From contig NC_065406.1 in the NCBI RefSeq assembly GCF_024362695.1, positions 9,176,001 through 9,240,000 of the forward strand: a DNA stretch of 64,000 nucleotides, given 5' to 3'. Positions 1 through 10,853 of the stretch are shown here, one piece after another. The translations under genes were made by a program, and so were the position numbers. A model generated the notes under the pieces. That model had not been told where the DNA came from. It did not search any database and worked only from the letters and a program-made list of their open reading frames with translations. Source of the stretch: Pectinophora gossypiella (lineage: Eukaryota > Arthropoda > Insecta > Lepidoptera > Gelechiidae). Position 1 is the stretch's first letter. Every line of letters starts with the position of its first letter.

Positions 1-202
1 CGCCAGCTATGATTAATTCCTATGTAATAGCGGGCGAGTTTATTGTCACAAATCCTAGAAAGCACGTGATTTCAATTATCTATGATCTAAATATGAATTA
101 AAAACCAACAAAGTCGAATTCAGTGGTCTAAAGTCCTAGCCGGGATTCGATTCAATGACACTACGACGTGAAGTATGCGTTCTCCGAACAGGGCTACCAC
201 GA
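1..202 (-). repeat. SINE-D copy, cut by the window edge
   Basis: Read on the minus strand, this begins with a tRNA-like head (GTGGTAGCCCTGTTCGGAGAA) and a B-box-like GAATCGAATCCCGG. It continues into a body shared with 3438-3643 (GAATTCGACTTT, GATCATAGAT, CACGTG, CTATTACATAGG). The 3' part lies outside the window. The head resembles SINE-C but the body differs, so I treat it as a separate family. Confidence 0.6.
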
Positions 203-289
203 ATTCTTTAGTTTGCACTCACTATCATTGAACTTTTGCATAAATTCTTCATTTGGTTGCCCGGAACAAATAGCCAGTTACCATGTACG

Positions 290-353
290 CAGATAAGGCT
301 CTTTTGTAATTGTTTTCTATTTTTTGGTGCAATAACATATATTTGTATTTGTA
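290..353 (+). repeat. Retroelement-type 3' end
   Basis: CTCTTTTGTAATTGTTTTCT and GGTGCAATAA followed by ATATTTGTATTTGTA match 46200-46268 closely. The AATAAA-like signal followed by short A/T-rich repeats fits a 3' end of a non-LTR element or processed copy. The source element cannot be named. Confidence 0.45.
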
Positions 354-841
354 AATGATGTCAGTCTTTAAACGCCCATTTCCTGTTCAATGTGAAAAAA
401 TTCAGGCGGCTGATTAAGCCACGAGATGATAATTTATCAAGCTGAGGTATTCTGTTTCCCTTCATTGAAACGTTCGCAGTCACAACGCTCCGACAGTTAC
501 AGGAGCCAATCTTACCTTTTTTTTAATCAAGAATTCAATGTAAGTAAGTACTTATACTTATCTAAAAATAAACATACAGTAGAATTGGGATCCTCATTAA
601 TTTGGTTTTTTAAGTCGGTTAGATCCGTTGGTCGGTAACGTGATAGATCCGTTCTCAACACGTGACTTACACCGTACCGTTACGGGTTCGTATCTCGGGT
701 CGGGTTTTGGGTTTCTAAACCGCTGATTTTGTATTTATTTTCCAATTCATAATTGGGAATACGTTAGGAAATCCACAGCGTAGGTCTGAAAAATGTACTT
801 TTGGGAGGTACTACACCTCCTAATGATATACCTAATGATGT

Positions 842-942
842 CAGATTGGCAGTCGTTTATGAAAATTAAACCGGATCTGTAAAATCTTCAGCGTTGGTAA
901 ACGGACTCTGTGAAAAATAGGATACCTAACGCTAGCGAGGTG
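842..942 (+). repeat. SINE-C 3' fragment
   Basis: The order GGCAGTCGTTTATG, CCGGATCTGTAAAATCTTCAG, CGGACTCTGTGAAAAATAGGATA and CTAACGCTAGCGAGG matches the tail of full SINE-C copies such as 16513-16859. The 5' part is missing. Confidence 0.7.
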
Positions 943-961
943 ATCTTCTCTCGTAGGTATT

Positions 962-1012
962 ATTTGTGAGGTGGATTACCGACCTAATCAACCGAGAACC
1001 GAGGTGATGAGA
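962..1012 (-). repeat. SINE-A tail fragment
   Basis: TGTGAGGTGGATTACCGACC followed by TAATCAACC is the reverse complement of the SINE-A tail (GGTTGATGAGGTTGGTAATCC). The fragment abuts a SINE-C tail, so two SINE fragments of opposite orientation are joined here. Confidence 0.55.
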
Positions 1013-3437
1013 TGTTATAAGTACCTACTTCTATATTTTCATTCCGGTTCCACCTCTAAAGACTAAATATATGCTGATGAGCGCCATTTTTATTACGTTC
1101 ATTTCTCTGAAAAAGTTGTGAAAAATTATTTTACGCTCATTTCTCGGGGGGTGGTTTTTATTTATTTTGTTCTTGGTTTTTTATGTCTTTATATTTAATT
1201 AAGTAGTTCGTATAAGTGAAATACAGACAGAAACAGAAAAATGAGAAGTAGTATGTCAAGCAAAGAACAACGGTAAAATTGTATTTAGATAACTTGGAAG
1301 CATTAGAAGTAGGAATAGTTAATTAAAATGACAATGTCATTACTAACCTATTATTATATATTATGTAATGTAAGTGTAATATAGGTATACCTAATATGCC
1401 ATTTACAAAAATAATCTGTCGACTGAGATTATTTAGAACATTTGTAAAGTATTTAACTCAAAAATACTACTTAAATATATATTTTTAAATTCGATTATTT
1501 TTTACTGGCCCGAAGCAAAAGCTCAAGAAGTTCTAGACGGAGATGTTCGAATTCTAAATTTAATTAAAAAATCAAATATACTCTTTAACAGATAATAAAA
1601 TCTGTAATGTGAAGTAGTATCGCCATCATTGGATGACATTAGTTTAATTTTTGAACGAATCTCGTGGAATCAGACGTTGCCCTCATCGGTCCCGCCCGAG
1701 TAAAATCAATTAATGGACAGGAATGGATGCCCATCTTGAAATGGCTTGACTTTCAGCCCAACAAATTAAACTTCAGTTAATTAAATCTGCTCGGAAAGTT
1801 TTTTGTTTGATCCTAGAAAATAATTCATTTTTTTTCTGTAGAAATATAGATTTTATTTATTTATTTTATTTATACTTGTACAACCAACTGATGAAAAGTA
1901 AATTATAATGTCAGAATATAATTTCGGCAGACAATATTTACTTAGGTAAACTGTACCATAATTTGAAAAATTTGGTAAGAGTGAAAGAAGTGAAGATCAC
2001 AGAGCAACACGGGCCGCCGCGGATCCAAGATCGTAATAATGAAGTGAATTCCATAGTCTATACATATCCGCATTGGAAATACATAATATGTAAGTATGTA
2101 TGTATGACGTCCTGTAGCTCCGCCAATCCCAATAAGCATAACATGCGTAAGTTTATGTGCGCATTCAATCTTTCGAGACATCCGTAGTATATCAAACGGG
2201 CAAGGCGGTATAGTAATCCACATGCAAGTGGTTTCCTGATTAAACCCCCGTCGTAAACCGTTCACTGGCTGCATACACAGCTGCCGCGCCCGATATATCG
2301 GGCATAAATCGTTCCTCCACATATTGCCACTGGGTGGCTGGAAAACGAACTGACGTGTTCTAAACTATTTTCTTTAAAAACTTTGTCGTCTTCTACGCAC
2401 ACTCGTTTATTTATTACCAGAGTCGTATTCCTCCTGCCTGACACGATTGATGAGGAAAACATTTTGTATTTATGTCGAAAGTAGCTAAACATTATTGTAC
2501 GTAAGTACCGCAGTAAGATTGATCATTGTGCTTTTAGAACACATAGCTACATACATTATGTTCTTAAGAACGTAAAAGTATGTTAAGTATATTACTTACA
2601 TTTTATTTCTAAAAAGTTGTAGTATTACAGCGAAGCTTTGAATAGGTCTTCAGAGAAAGTTTAACGTGAAAATTTTAAATTTCCGTAAGTAACACAGACG
2701 AAGGAAAGAAAATGGTTTTGTATATTTGCATGATATGGAATGAGCGCTGATATCTGACGTCAGAAGGTATATAGTTTAGTTTTACCGTAGAAAATAGCAG
2801 CATGACGTGCCACAGTGTCCAGCAAAGTCGCAGGACTGCCGGAGGCGAATGATAGAATTACCCAAACGAAGTTAAGTCGGGCGAAATTACCGTCTACCGG
2901 TATCTGCACGAAAACACGATATTTTCGACAACGTCGCTAACAAGACTGTAGCGTAGCTTCGATGAAGTAAAAGCAGACGAAATGTGGTTAATTTTCGATG
3001 TAAGAAGTACTATATCATCATAATTTTCATAAAAATATTTTGAAAGTAAGAGGAAATTGGCATTTAAATCTAAAAATTCTAAAATTATAAACTAATTTGT
3101 GGGCTCCGAGTATCTGAATAGCCCAAATCGTTGGCAAGGTACAAATGACTAAGTATAAATTGATTTTTTTTATAAAACCGCAAATAGCTGAGGAGTAGAA
3201 TAAAGAATGGCATTTAAATTATTCAAATTACGAGGTAAGTATCTCGCGATACATTTTTAGTTTAATTTTCGTATTAATTTGAGTTGTAGAAATCAAACAG
3301 CGAAATAACTTTTTTCATTTCCTCCTTTCCTTCACGGCGGTCTTTGAAACTGGACAGGTACGCAGCGAGGAGCACTTACAAGTCAGGAATTTTTTACTAT
3401 TCACAAACGGGAGGTATTTAAAAATTCCTGAATTAAA
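1013..3437. other. No recognisable gene; unassigned AT-rich DNA
   Basis: The stretch is mostly AT-rich with no coding pattern I can defend. A less AT-rich patch at about 2180-2340 contains a 126-codon open frame on the minus strand (1942-2322) without a recognisable domain. Its dense restriction-like short palindromes (CCGATATATCGG) suggest an unidentified repeat rather than a gene. A second mixed-composition patch lies at 2740-2960 and is also unassigned. Confidence 0.4.
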
Positions 3438-3643
3438 AACCATTGAATTCGACTTTATAAGTTTAAATTAAAATTTGGATCATAGATATATCACGTGGTT
3501 TCCAAGATTTGTGCCCGGTTAATGGCAATAGACTCGGCCCCTGTTACATAGGGCTTAATCATCACTGGGGAAGAGTGAGTTTGTATACTCACCTCTGCAT
3601 ACACTTTTGGGGAAACAGGCGTGATGGTACGTTAGGTTATTCA
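3438..3643 (+). repeat. SINE-D body and tail
   Basis: The body matches the minus-strand copy at 1-202: CATTGAATTCGACTTTATAA, GGATCATAGATATATCACGTGG, TGTTACATAGGGCTTAATCATC. It ends with CTCTGCATACACTTTTGGGG and AGGCGTGATGG, a tail also seen at 12345, 14100 and 60119. The tRNA-like head is missing, so the copy is 5' truncated. Confidence 0.6.
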
Positions 3644-3739
3644 AAGAAACGACGTGCGATCATCCTTATATCGTGCTATTTATCTTAATCTATATGCTGC
3701 GGTCAAAGGAGAGTATCCAAAGTTAACTTTTACCATAGA

Positions 3740-3945
3740 ATATGGAATAATATTACGTATAGAACGGCAACTCTCCGCTCCCCACCAGCATCTGAGCTAG
3801 GTTTACCTCACCCCCCCTCGAACATAGTTTAGATTTGAATCGTATGGTGTCAGGCGTCACACACACAGTTACGCGTGTACGATAATGTCAGTCTGTAGTG
3901 TCTGTAAAACGAAGTTGTTTGTATGAAGTGTCCGGGTTGTGCGTT
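3740..3945 (+). repeat. Repeat-5 copy 1
   Basis: About 200 bp that match 63508-63708 in inverted orientation: AGAACGGCAACTCTCCGCT, CCCACCAGC, TGAGCTAGGTTTACCTCAC, CGTCACACACA, GTACGATAA and TGTATGAAGTGTCCGGG occur in the same order. No terminal inverted repeats or target duplication were found, so the class is unknown. Confidence 0.65.
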
Positions 3946-4104
3946 TACGATACGCTCGGAATGATAGGTGTATGCCAAAGGTATAATAAAGATATTCTTT
4001 TACTACAGGAAGTTTGACACAAATAAAAAATAACATTAATAACAAATACTTAAGTAATTTAGTAAATAATAATTTAATACATTGGCCAAAGTTGATCTGT
4101 ATTT

Positions 4105-4540
4105 GGGTCGTTCTTCTTTTTTATCGACAATAAAAAGACATTTTCTCGATTTATCGAATTTAACATCTTTAAAATTATAACGGCAATAAATATTTTAAAA
4201 CATCATATAAAGATGTGTCTGTAGAGGACCATTTAGAGGTTCTCTTTATCTTGGTAACATACTTTTCTTTGCAGGCGCATTCCAAAAAATATTGTGACAG
4301 AGTGGCCCTTTTCATCGGAGACAGCATTTCAATTTACCACTCTGTCACATAATTTTGTGAAAAACGATCAAGCTACGTTAATAACTAATTGAGGAACCGA
4401 TTAGTATTTTGTTTGTATTTTGAGTATAATAAGATAACTATACTTTTGGACAATCAAAACATGAAATAAAATTCTAAAACATAACTTATCAGAAGCAGAA
4501 CGAAGGACAGATCATTGTCGATAAAAAAGAAGAACAACCC
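4105..4540. mobile_element. Candidate 436-bp non-autonomous DNA transposon
   Basis: The two ends form a 27-bp inverted repeat with one mismatch (left GGGTCGTTCTTCTTTTTTAT, right GGGTTGTTCTTCTTTTTTAT when read inward). The repeat is flanked on both sides by ATTT (4101-4104 and 4541-4544). The interior has no open frame of note. Ends starting GGG resemble PIF/Harbinger, but that superfamily makes 3-bp duplications, so I leave the class open. Confidence 0.6.
4293..4349. repeat. Perfect 13-bp hairpin inside the 4105-4540 element
   Basis: TGTGACAGAGTGG at 4293-4305 is exactly complementary to CCACTCTGTCACA at 4337-4349, with a 31-base loop. It lies near the middle of the candidate element and could be a subterminal end of a second, nested short element. 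Confidence 0.6.
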
Positions 4541-4929
4541 ATTTACGTTTTTACGTCACATACATACTTATATATTTATGTCTAATTTATTTTTATTACC
4601 CTTCCAAAAGCGATCCATCTTTGGGCTCTAATAAAATAACAGTTAAGTAAAACTCAAGCGCTTATACCTTTATGCTTTATTTGTGATCACATTTTTTCCT
4701 CTGCAAGAAGCTTATGTTATTCATACAAACAATTACTTACCTGTTTTCCTGTATTGAATTGTTTTATATTTTAATAAAACGTTGTATTGCCATAAATTTT
4801 ACGTAGGTAAGTATGATGATAAGATATTTCTTTTTTCTTCTTATTCATTGTTGACTGAGTGCTTTTCCGATTACGTATTCATTGAAAACAGTCAACACAG
4901 TTAAGAAAGTTACGGTAACACTACTTTTT

Positions 4930-4990
4930 AGACGTGAATTATTGTAGATTTGCTGCATATATTATGGCATGAACTACTAGGCTGGGATAT
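4930..4990 (+). repeat. Repeat-1 start fragment
   Basis: GACGTGAATTATTGTAGATT, TTGCTGCATA, GGCATGAACTACTAGGC corresponds to the Repeat-1 start TGACGTGACTTATTGTAGAT followed by TTGCCGCAGATGGCATTAAC. It is diverged and short. Confidence 0.45.
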
Positions 4991-5099
4991 GCAACCACGT
5001 TCGTTGGGCCTTTATACTTAGTATTTATTTAGACTTTTTGATAAGTATGTTTATCTTTTAGATGGATATTCTTTAGTCTCGGTCATAATTGTCATGTGT

Positions 5100-5290
5100 C
5101 ATATGCCATCATAGACGGCGATATATGGTTCACCACATATCACGTTGGTCTAACAGAAAGCTTGGTGGGTTGTGGGTACTTAGTTCATCTTGCTATGGAT
5201 CTACCTTTTTACTATTCCAATTGAAAAGTTTGATAGTCGCTTTGGCGACCAGTGCTACTAATAAGTAGTAGCCTTAAAGTTTTCTAGAGT
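5100..5290 (+). repeat. Repeat-3 copy
   Basis: GACGGCGATATATGGTTCAC, CACGTTGGTCTAACAGAAAG, CTTGGTGGGTTGTGGGTACT and TAGTTCATCTTG recur at 7770-8250 (interrupted by a SINE) and 23515-23580. The class is unknown. This uninterrupted copy shows what the pre-insertion site at 7833 looked like. Confidence 0.55.
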
Positions 5291-5563
5291 AAATTAAGTA
5301 TCCCCTTGTTTTGATAGAGTGGAATGAATGTCCGATTCACTTCTTCTCTTGTGAGAAATTGCGATCAAAGTGTAATAGCGTGTCACGTTATGGATTCTAA
5401 GTCAATGGTTTTATTTAAATAGTGTGGGGCTCGAGTCGAGCCATGATTTATTAGTGTTTGCTCACTGTAGAGGTACAATAAATCAATCGTATTGATTTAT
5501 ACTGGCCCTAGCCCCGTTTTGCTCGGTAAGGCGTGAAAGACACACACATCACGATTTTTGTGC

Positions 5564-5830
5564 TACAATTGGGTAGTTTCCTAGGTCAAATATAAATTAT
5601 GAAATTCTGATTAATACTAGATAAATAAAAACTGACGAAAAACGTTTTCTTTTCTCTATTTAACTTATTTATGAATTTTAATAAAGAAGAATGTAAATAA
5701 TAAGTGCGACATTTTGTCAGGTTTTTCTGTGACGTCACCGGATGCGTTTTCATACAAATTCCATAGGAATTTCGTGTTTTGACGTCAAGTAAAAAGTAAC
5801 TGATTTGACTAGTTGAAAACTACTCTATTG
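5564..5830 (+). repeat. Repeat-4 copy 1
   Basis: About 265 bp match 40042-40305 in the same orientation: TACAATTGG, TTTCCTA, AAATTCTGATTAATA, AAAACGTTTTCTTTTCT, AATAATAAGTGCGACA, TACAAATTCCATAG, AATTTCGTGTTTTGACGT and CTGATTTGACTAGTTG. There is no open frame and no clear terminal repeat. Confidence 0.65.
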
Positions 5831-6067
5831 TGTAGGTGACACATATAAACGGTATATTCTCTTTACGTGGCATAAGAAAATTGCAATGTTGTAAGAAACA
5901 GGCGTTAATTAATAAGTACATTTTCGTCGTAGGTTATTTTTTATGCGTTTTTCACTTTGATTCGGCCACGGATTAAACGTTTGCTGAAAATGTTCACCAG
6001 TTTTTGAATCAGTTGCGGCGGTGTGTGATAAGTCGTTTAAGAATAGTAAACCCAATAACTGCGGCGC

Positions 6068-6225
6068 AAAGGTGAATCAAAGCAATTCACCTACAAAAGC
6101 AATAATGCTATTTGACATTTGTTTGCATTGCGCACTTACTTTTACATGCGCAAACGTCAAATTGCAATATTGTTTTTTTAGATGAATTGCTTCGATGTGG
6201 CCTTTTTAACCCCCCTGGTTTGTGC
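6068..6225. repeat. MITE-H hairpin element, copy 1
   Basis: The sequence folds back on itself: GTGAATCAAAGCAATTCACC and GCTATTTGACATTTG on the left pair with CAAACGTCAAATTGC and GATGAATTGCTTCGATGTGG on the right, around a short centre near 6122-6145. The right end (TTTTTAACCCCCCTGG) is also the right end of the copies at 10098-10206 and 63372-63478. This is a short non-autonomous inverted-repeat element. Confidence 0.65.
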
Positions 6226-6552
6226 CTCCCTCAAATTAATATTGTCGCAGTCTGTGTGTATACCACCTAAGACTACGTTTAGCACTTTAAACTCGTCCAA
6301 ATGTTTCTATAACCAATTGCCCAATATTGGAATTTCATAATTTGAACGACCCTCTAAAGACCCTTTGAATAATTGCTATGCCGCTTACCTAAAGACAAAA
6401 GTACCTATAGTATATTTTATGAGATGCTGGAACTACAACTAAATATATTTAGAAGTTTAGGAAAGGATAATCCAAATTAATTATATTAAATTTTGGTTAG
6501 TCTTGAGTACGAATCCTTGAGTCTTGAGTCCGCTGTAAGCAATAAAGTTTTT

Positions 6553-6775
6553 TTTTGACGTGACTTATTGTAGATTTGCCGCAGATGGCATTAACTACTT
6601 GGCCGGACAAATGGGGAGCGCTACAACGTTTAAGACAACAGGCCTGAGGGTGCCCAGTTGAGCGCGAACTTCCGCTCAGGTCGTCGTCTGAGAGGAAACA
6701 TATTTGAAAGAATTAATCAACCCTAGTGGGTCGATAGCGATAAGCGCTGATTGAGGGAGTAATAAAGAATAGGTA
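6553..6775 (+). repeat. Repeat-1 copy
   Basis: It starts TTTTTTTGACGTGACTTATT and contains TTGCCGCAGATGGCATTAAC, TGGCCGGACAAATGGGGAGC, CAGGCCTGAGGGTGCCCAGT, TCGTCTGAGAGGAAA and CCCTAGTGGGTCGATAGCGA. The same string of blocks recurs at 52176, 30038 (minus) and, in part, at five other places. It is a dispersed retroelement-like repeat without an open frame. Confidence 0.65.
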
Positions 6776-7388
6776 TCTTATCTAATGTATGAATATTCAT
6801 TTAATATTGTACTGAGGTTGGGATATATAAAGAAAAAAATGCTAGAATGTACTTACTAGTGGCTTGGAAGATGTAATAAATAACAAAACGGGAAGCAAAT
6901 AACTTTGAAATTCGTTTGTTGATTTAAATTAAAACTAATTAAATTTAAAATTAAGATGCTTCAAGAGAAAAAATTTGTAGGCTGGTATAATAATTCAAGG
7001 GTACAGTGAAAAATAGTAATTGAATCACGCGTTGTAAAAAAATAAACACTGAAAAGTAGGAGAGGATCAAATGATTAAATAAAACTAAATGAAAAATACC
7101 ATTTTAATATTATAAAAGTTTGAAAAACTGCCCGTTGCAGAACCACCCACTTACATCTGACAACGACGAACGCTTCAGTGCAATAAAAATAAAAATATAA
7201 ATAGAAGTACCTATAACATTTCCATGTATATTGAATAAACTGTAAATTTAAAGTTCCTCTTATTAACTGCAGTTGATTTATTCGGTACAGAGGCTTTCAT
7301 ATTTTATGGTTACTATACGTACTTTCACCCAGCCAATACTAGAAGTCCGTTTTCTCAAATAATGTAGAAAAAATATGTCATAATTATG

Positions 7389-7702
7389 TGACCTCAACGG
7401 CTGCAGAGGCGGAGATGGGAGCCATCGGTACGGCAATGCAGGACGGAAGGGGCATGTCACAGGGACTGTAACCTGGAACCTGACAGAGGGCAGCAGTAAC
7501 TGTCAGTACTATTCAGAGGCAGAGGACAGGGGTCCTAGTATGGCTTTGTAATAGACTACTCCGGGCGCCATCCCACTCGCGTCAGACAGAGTACTGCGGG
7601 GCGGAAGGCAAGAGGGAAACCACTGCCCTATTTTTCCCTAAAAAGTAGCATGGTGAAATGCTACACCGACAAGAGCGTGGCTCTTAAATTGATGATGATG
7701 AC
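7389..7702 (-). repeat. Repeat-2 copy
   Basis: On the minus strand it reads AGTACTCTGTCTGACGCGAG, TGGCGCCCGGAGTAGTCTAT, ACAGTCCCTGTGACATGCCC and so on, matching 33245-33590, 55005-55170 and 61668-62142. Its plus-strand right end carries GCTACACCGACAAGAGCGTG followed by GCTCTTAAATT, a short inverted repeat around the word GAGC/GCTC that also occurs alone at 13895, 48640 and 61130. Confidence 0.65.
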
Positions 7703-7769
7703 GTACTTTCAAGCCATTAACACATGTCAGAATTCGTTAAGCCAAATTGAAAACCTTCAGCTGGGCTGG

Positions 7770-8250
7770 GCCGTTTATGAACGGCGATACGGCTCACCAC
7801 CTATCACGTTGGTCTATCTAACATAAAGCTTGGCTTTCTTCTATCGTGTGGATTGTGAGGTGGATTACCAACCTCATCAACCCTGGTGTCAGGGTTATTA
7901 CTGAGCCGCCATAGGCCCCTGACATGACTCATGTAACGACTACGTACTTACATTAGTAAGTAACCGCCGGGACCAACGGCTTAACGTTCCTTCCGATGCA
8001 CGGATCATCTTACTTTTGGACAATCAGGTGATCAGCCTGTAATGTCCTAACCAAACTAGGGAACACAAAGTGATTTTTGTGATTTGTCCCCGCCGGGATT
8101 CGAACTCCGGATCGTGAGCACAACGCTCAATCACTGGACCACGGAGGCCGTTAGGAAACTTGGTGAGGCGTGGGTACTTAGCTCATTATGCGATTAATGT
8201 ACCATGGCTACCTCAATTGGGATTATAGTCATAGGCTATGTTGATATGTT
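7770..8250 (+). repeat. Repeat-3 copy interrupted by a SINE
   Basis: Repeat-3 runs from GAACGGCGATACGGCTCACC to AAAGCTTGG at 7833, then resumes at AACTTGGTGAGGCGTGGGTA (8157) and continues with CTTAGCTCATTATG. The gap is filled by a minus-strand SINE-A. The short repeated AA(A/G)CTTGG on both sides fits a target duplication, so the SINE is younger than this repeat. Confidence 0.6.
7834..8150 (-). repeat. SINE-A, full length, inserted in Repeat-3
   Basis: The minus strand starts CGGCCTCCGTGGTCCAGTGA with a B-box GGAGTTCGAATCCCGGCGGG and ends CACAATCCACACGATAGAAG. A tRNA-like promoter followed by a fixed body and a GAAGAA tail is the classic layout of a polymerase III SINE mobilised by a LINE. 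Divergence at several positions suggests that it is not among the youngest copies. Confidence 0.8.
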
Positions 8251-8271
8251 CATGTTATGAGTATTGATTGA

Positions 8272-8470
8272 TTGATTGGTGGTAGGGCTGGCAGAGATAG
8301 ACCTAGAAGGATATACATTGACCAAATTGGAGATGTTTTTAGATGGTTCAGTACTAACTACTCTGAACCGGCGGCGTGCGTGTATAAAACTATTGTTGAA
8401 TGTGGAGGAAACAAGAGGAGTGTATCAGGATCGAAGCAAAGACATATTGATGAGAAGTTGAACTTGATGC
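8272..8470 (+). pseudogene. C-terminal remnant of a LINE reverse-transcriptase ORF
   Basis: One frame gives DRPRRIYIDQIGDVF and the next gives LNRRRACIKLLLNVEE and GVYQDRSKD. Together these match the tail common to many lepidopteran non-LTR reverse-transcriptase ORFs (GRPRxxYxDQIxxVL ... NRRACMxRxMxVxEAxxVCxDRS). A frameshift near 8335 separates the two halves and there is no upstream RT domain. The copy is 5' truncated and dead. It may owe its survival only to being the 3' end of a LINE insertion. Confidence 0.6.
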
Positions 8471-8865
8471 GCGGTGTGCATCAAGAGCATTCTATTGTTT
8501 CCTTTTATAACAACTATAAAAAAATACGTTTTCATAAAATACGCCGTCAATTTTGATTATGGACGCGTGACAAAAGAGTCACTATATCAGTAAGAATTTT
8601 TATTTTGTTCCAAATATATACAACTTGAAACATTCCAATTAAAAGTGGTAGTCATTTTGAAGCAGGCTACGTTTAACGCAAATATTTTGAGGTTTCGCAT
8701 CTTTGTCAGTTACGTAGGCTTGGTTTTGTCTCGTTGTTTCTTATAGGTTTATGTATGTAAGTATATGTTATGTATGTCTATAATTTATTATAATTACACC
8801 CAAAATCTATTTATTTAATTTTACTTTTTTTACACTGCAGCTGTACAAGTGTACTCTATCCTCTG

Positions 8866-8990
8866 CCGAAGGTTCTCTTGAAGAGATCGCTCTTAGCGAT
8901 AGGTCGCCTTTGCCCACCTTAGAATAAGTTTATCCTGTAAATGTCTTGTAAATTTGTGTGCTATAAGGCGTTATATATTATTATTATTAT
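8866..8990 (+). repeat. LINE 3' end
   Basis: GAAGAGATCGCTCTTAGCGA followed by TAGGTCGCCTTTGCCCACCT, TTGTAAATTTGTGTGCTATA and a terminal (TTA)n run form a pattern I know from 3' ends of lepidopteran non-LTR retrotransposons. It lies about 400 bp after the RT tail at 8272-8470, on the same strand, so both may be parts of one 5'-truncated insertion. Confidence 0.55.
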
Positions 8991-9447
8991 CTATTAGCAT
9001 ATTCCCGTCTGTGACGTGCAGTATACAGACTTAGTTGCTGTTAAGTATGTGTGTATGTCTGCTTGTGTGTGTGCGTGTGGCTGCGATCCACGCTCTTTCT
9101 TTATAATAAACGTCAGTGCAAATCGAGCCAACGGTTGTTTCACTCCTCTTCACCCGCATATATACCAGTTACCATCACTCGCCGTCCAGCTTTGTTAAAA
9201 TGTACCGACACGGACTCTTTAATCACCTCGTCTATTGTAAAGAACAAGAGAATAAAATGATTCTCCATATATCCTGCTCGTAAAGTTTCATAATGAAACG
9301 TATTGTACATGTCCAGTGCTGCATAAGAATATCATTCGATATAATCTCGTCCCTTTGTCCTCATTTAAGTGAGTATTTGGGTGAGATGTCTACATTCTTA
9401 TTACAAAACGAAGACTAAAGATATTTAAATACCACATTTAAAATACA

Positions 9448-9834
9448 AGATGTTACCGTCACGAAAACTTTGATGGATGATTCAAACCATGATTCTGAGT
9501 TGATATCAAGTAGATTTTGCCGTCTGCAAATATACGGAACTGAAAATATTTATTTAAAAAAAAAAACATTTTCATAAATTTTCCGACAGGAAATTCCACT
9601 TGATATCAACTCAGAACCATGGGCTGAATCATCCCTCTCAGTATTCGTTACGGTGTCACAAATACCCATACATACTAGTATGGCTATCTGTACGTATTTG
9701 TACGGGGTGTAAGTGACATTGTTACGAATACTGAGAGGGATTATTTAGCTCCTTATTCACAACGGAAAATTCCACTTGATATCAACTCAGAATCATCCCC
9801 CTCAGTTTCCGTTACGATTTCACTAACACCCTGG
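9448..9834. mobile_element. MITE-M, two copies in tandem or nested
   Basis: The first copy starts with a diverged end at 9448 and shows GATTCTGAGTTGATATCAAG near 9490 pairing with CTTGATATCAACTCAGAA near 9600, ending near 9665. The second copy begins GTACGGGGTGTAAGTGACAT near 9700 and ends TTTCACTAACACCCTGG at 9834. Both have the MITE-M body (TTCCACTTGATATCAACTCA). Between them is ATACATACTAGTATG, a small palindrome. Confidence 0.65.
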
Positions 9835-10097
9835 ATAGTCTGCGCAACGAAAGAAGTCCCGCGACCACGGCGCTAGTGCCGCAGATTCTGCAGAGCATTA
9901 CTATGACTTGTCTATTAGTAATTTAACCCTTTCACGGGCAGAGACCATGGGTCACTGACGGTTCATAATAAATAGTATGACACCTTAGAATCGGAACGTC
10001 ATTAGACGTTCCGTCCTTGAAAGTGTTAAAAACCGTGGACCGTTTTCGTGGCATTTATATATATAAGCAATTCATGTAAAAAAAGGAATAAAATTGT

Positions 10098-10206
10098 AAT
10101 TTGACATTTGGGCATATAAAAGTAAGTGCGCAATGCAAACAAATGTCAAATAGCAATATTGCTTTCTTAGATGAATTGCTTCGATGTGGCTATTTTAACC
10201 CCCCTG
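10098..10206. repeat. MITE-H hairpin element, copy 2
   Basis: It contains ATTTGACATTTGGGCATATA, AAGTAAGTGCGCAATGCAAA, CAAATGTCAAATAGCAATAT and GATGAATTGCTTCGATGTGG and ends TTTTAACCCCCCTGG. The inner hairpin is inverted relative to copy 1, as expected if the centre of a palindrome flips, while the right end matches. Confidence 0.6.
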
Positions 10207-10757
10207 GTATTATATTTAGTATTCGTTTTGTATTAAGGAGACTAGAGTTCTTAAAACGTCAGTTTTACTTGGCTTATCTTACCTACAATGTTTCTTATAT
10301 TATTTATGTCATGTTCAATAAAGAAATTCGCTGATAGTACAATAGGTATGGGCAAATTATTGTGAATTGGTTTTATCCACTCACAAAAAAGACGTAGCAT
10401 TATAGATAAAATCTATCTTTATCTAACTAACAAAGATGTGTCTAATAAATATCGTAAGCCTTTTAGTATACTTTACTTTAGGTACTTATTATAGATATCG
10501 CTGAAACGGCATTCGCTTTTTAGCCAAACAAATGACGAGCATAGTTAAGACAAAAAAATCGATGTGAAATTTAATTGGTTACTTGACAGTTGTAACAATA
10601 AAATATGTCGGATATGATAGTTTATCGTTTATCAATAATTATCCAATAGTTTTTTATTAAGATAATTTGAAATATTTTATTTTTACATAATAAAAATGCG
10701 ATTTTTTATCTGTGTATTACAAGACTCGAAACACGGGCGGCCATGATTGAGCTTCGT
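10207..10757. other. Nothing recognised
   Basis: AT-rich sequence without a convincing open frame, tRNA-like motif or repeat partner elsewhere in the window. Confidence 0.4.
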
Positions 10758-10853
10758 GTGACGTCACATTTCAGACAAATAAACAAAAACTATCTGTCAG
10801 GTTTCAAGTTATACTGTTTGACAGTTTTTTTGTTTGTTGAAATGTGACGTCAC
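10758..10853. repeat. Short palindromic element with GTGACGTCAC ends
   Basis: GTGACGTCACATTTCAGACA at the left pairs with TTGAAATGTGACGTCAC at the right, with further pairing between AAACAAAAACTATCTGTCAG and CTGTTTGACAGTTTTTTTGT. The whole 96-bp block can form an imperfect hairpin. The GACGTC ends are themselves palindromic. It is likely a MITE, although it could be a single chance duplication with inversion. Confidence 0.6.

Noticed and set aside
1942..2492. Open frames of 126 and 76 codons on the minus strand
   Set aside because: They overlap each other in different frames, lack any domain and start at non-ATG or poorly supported codons; a repeat is more likely.
8276..8556. 94-codon frame as a gene
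   Set aside because: It is one half of a frameshifted LINE RT tail; the second half is in the neighbouring frame.
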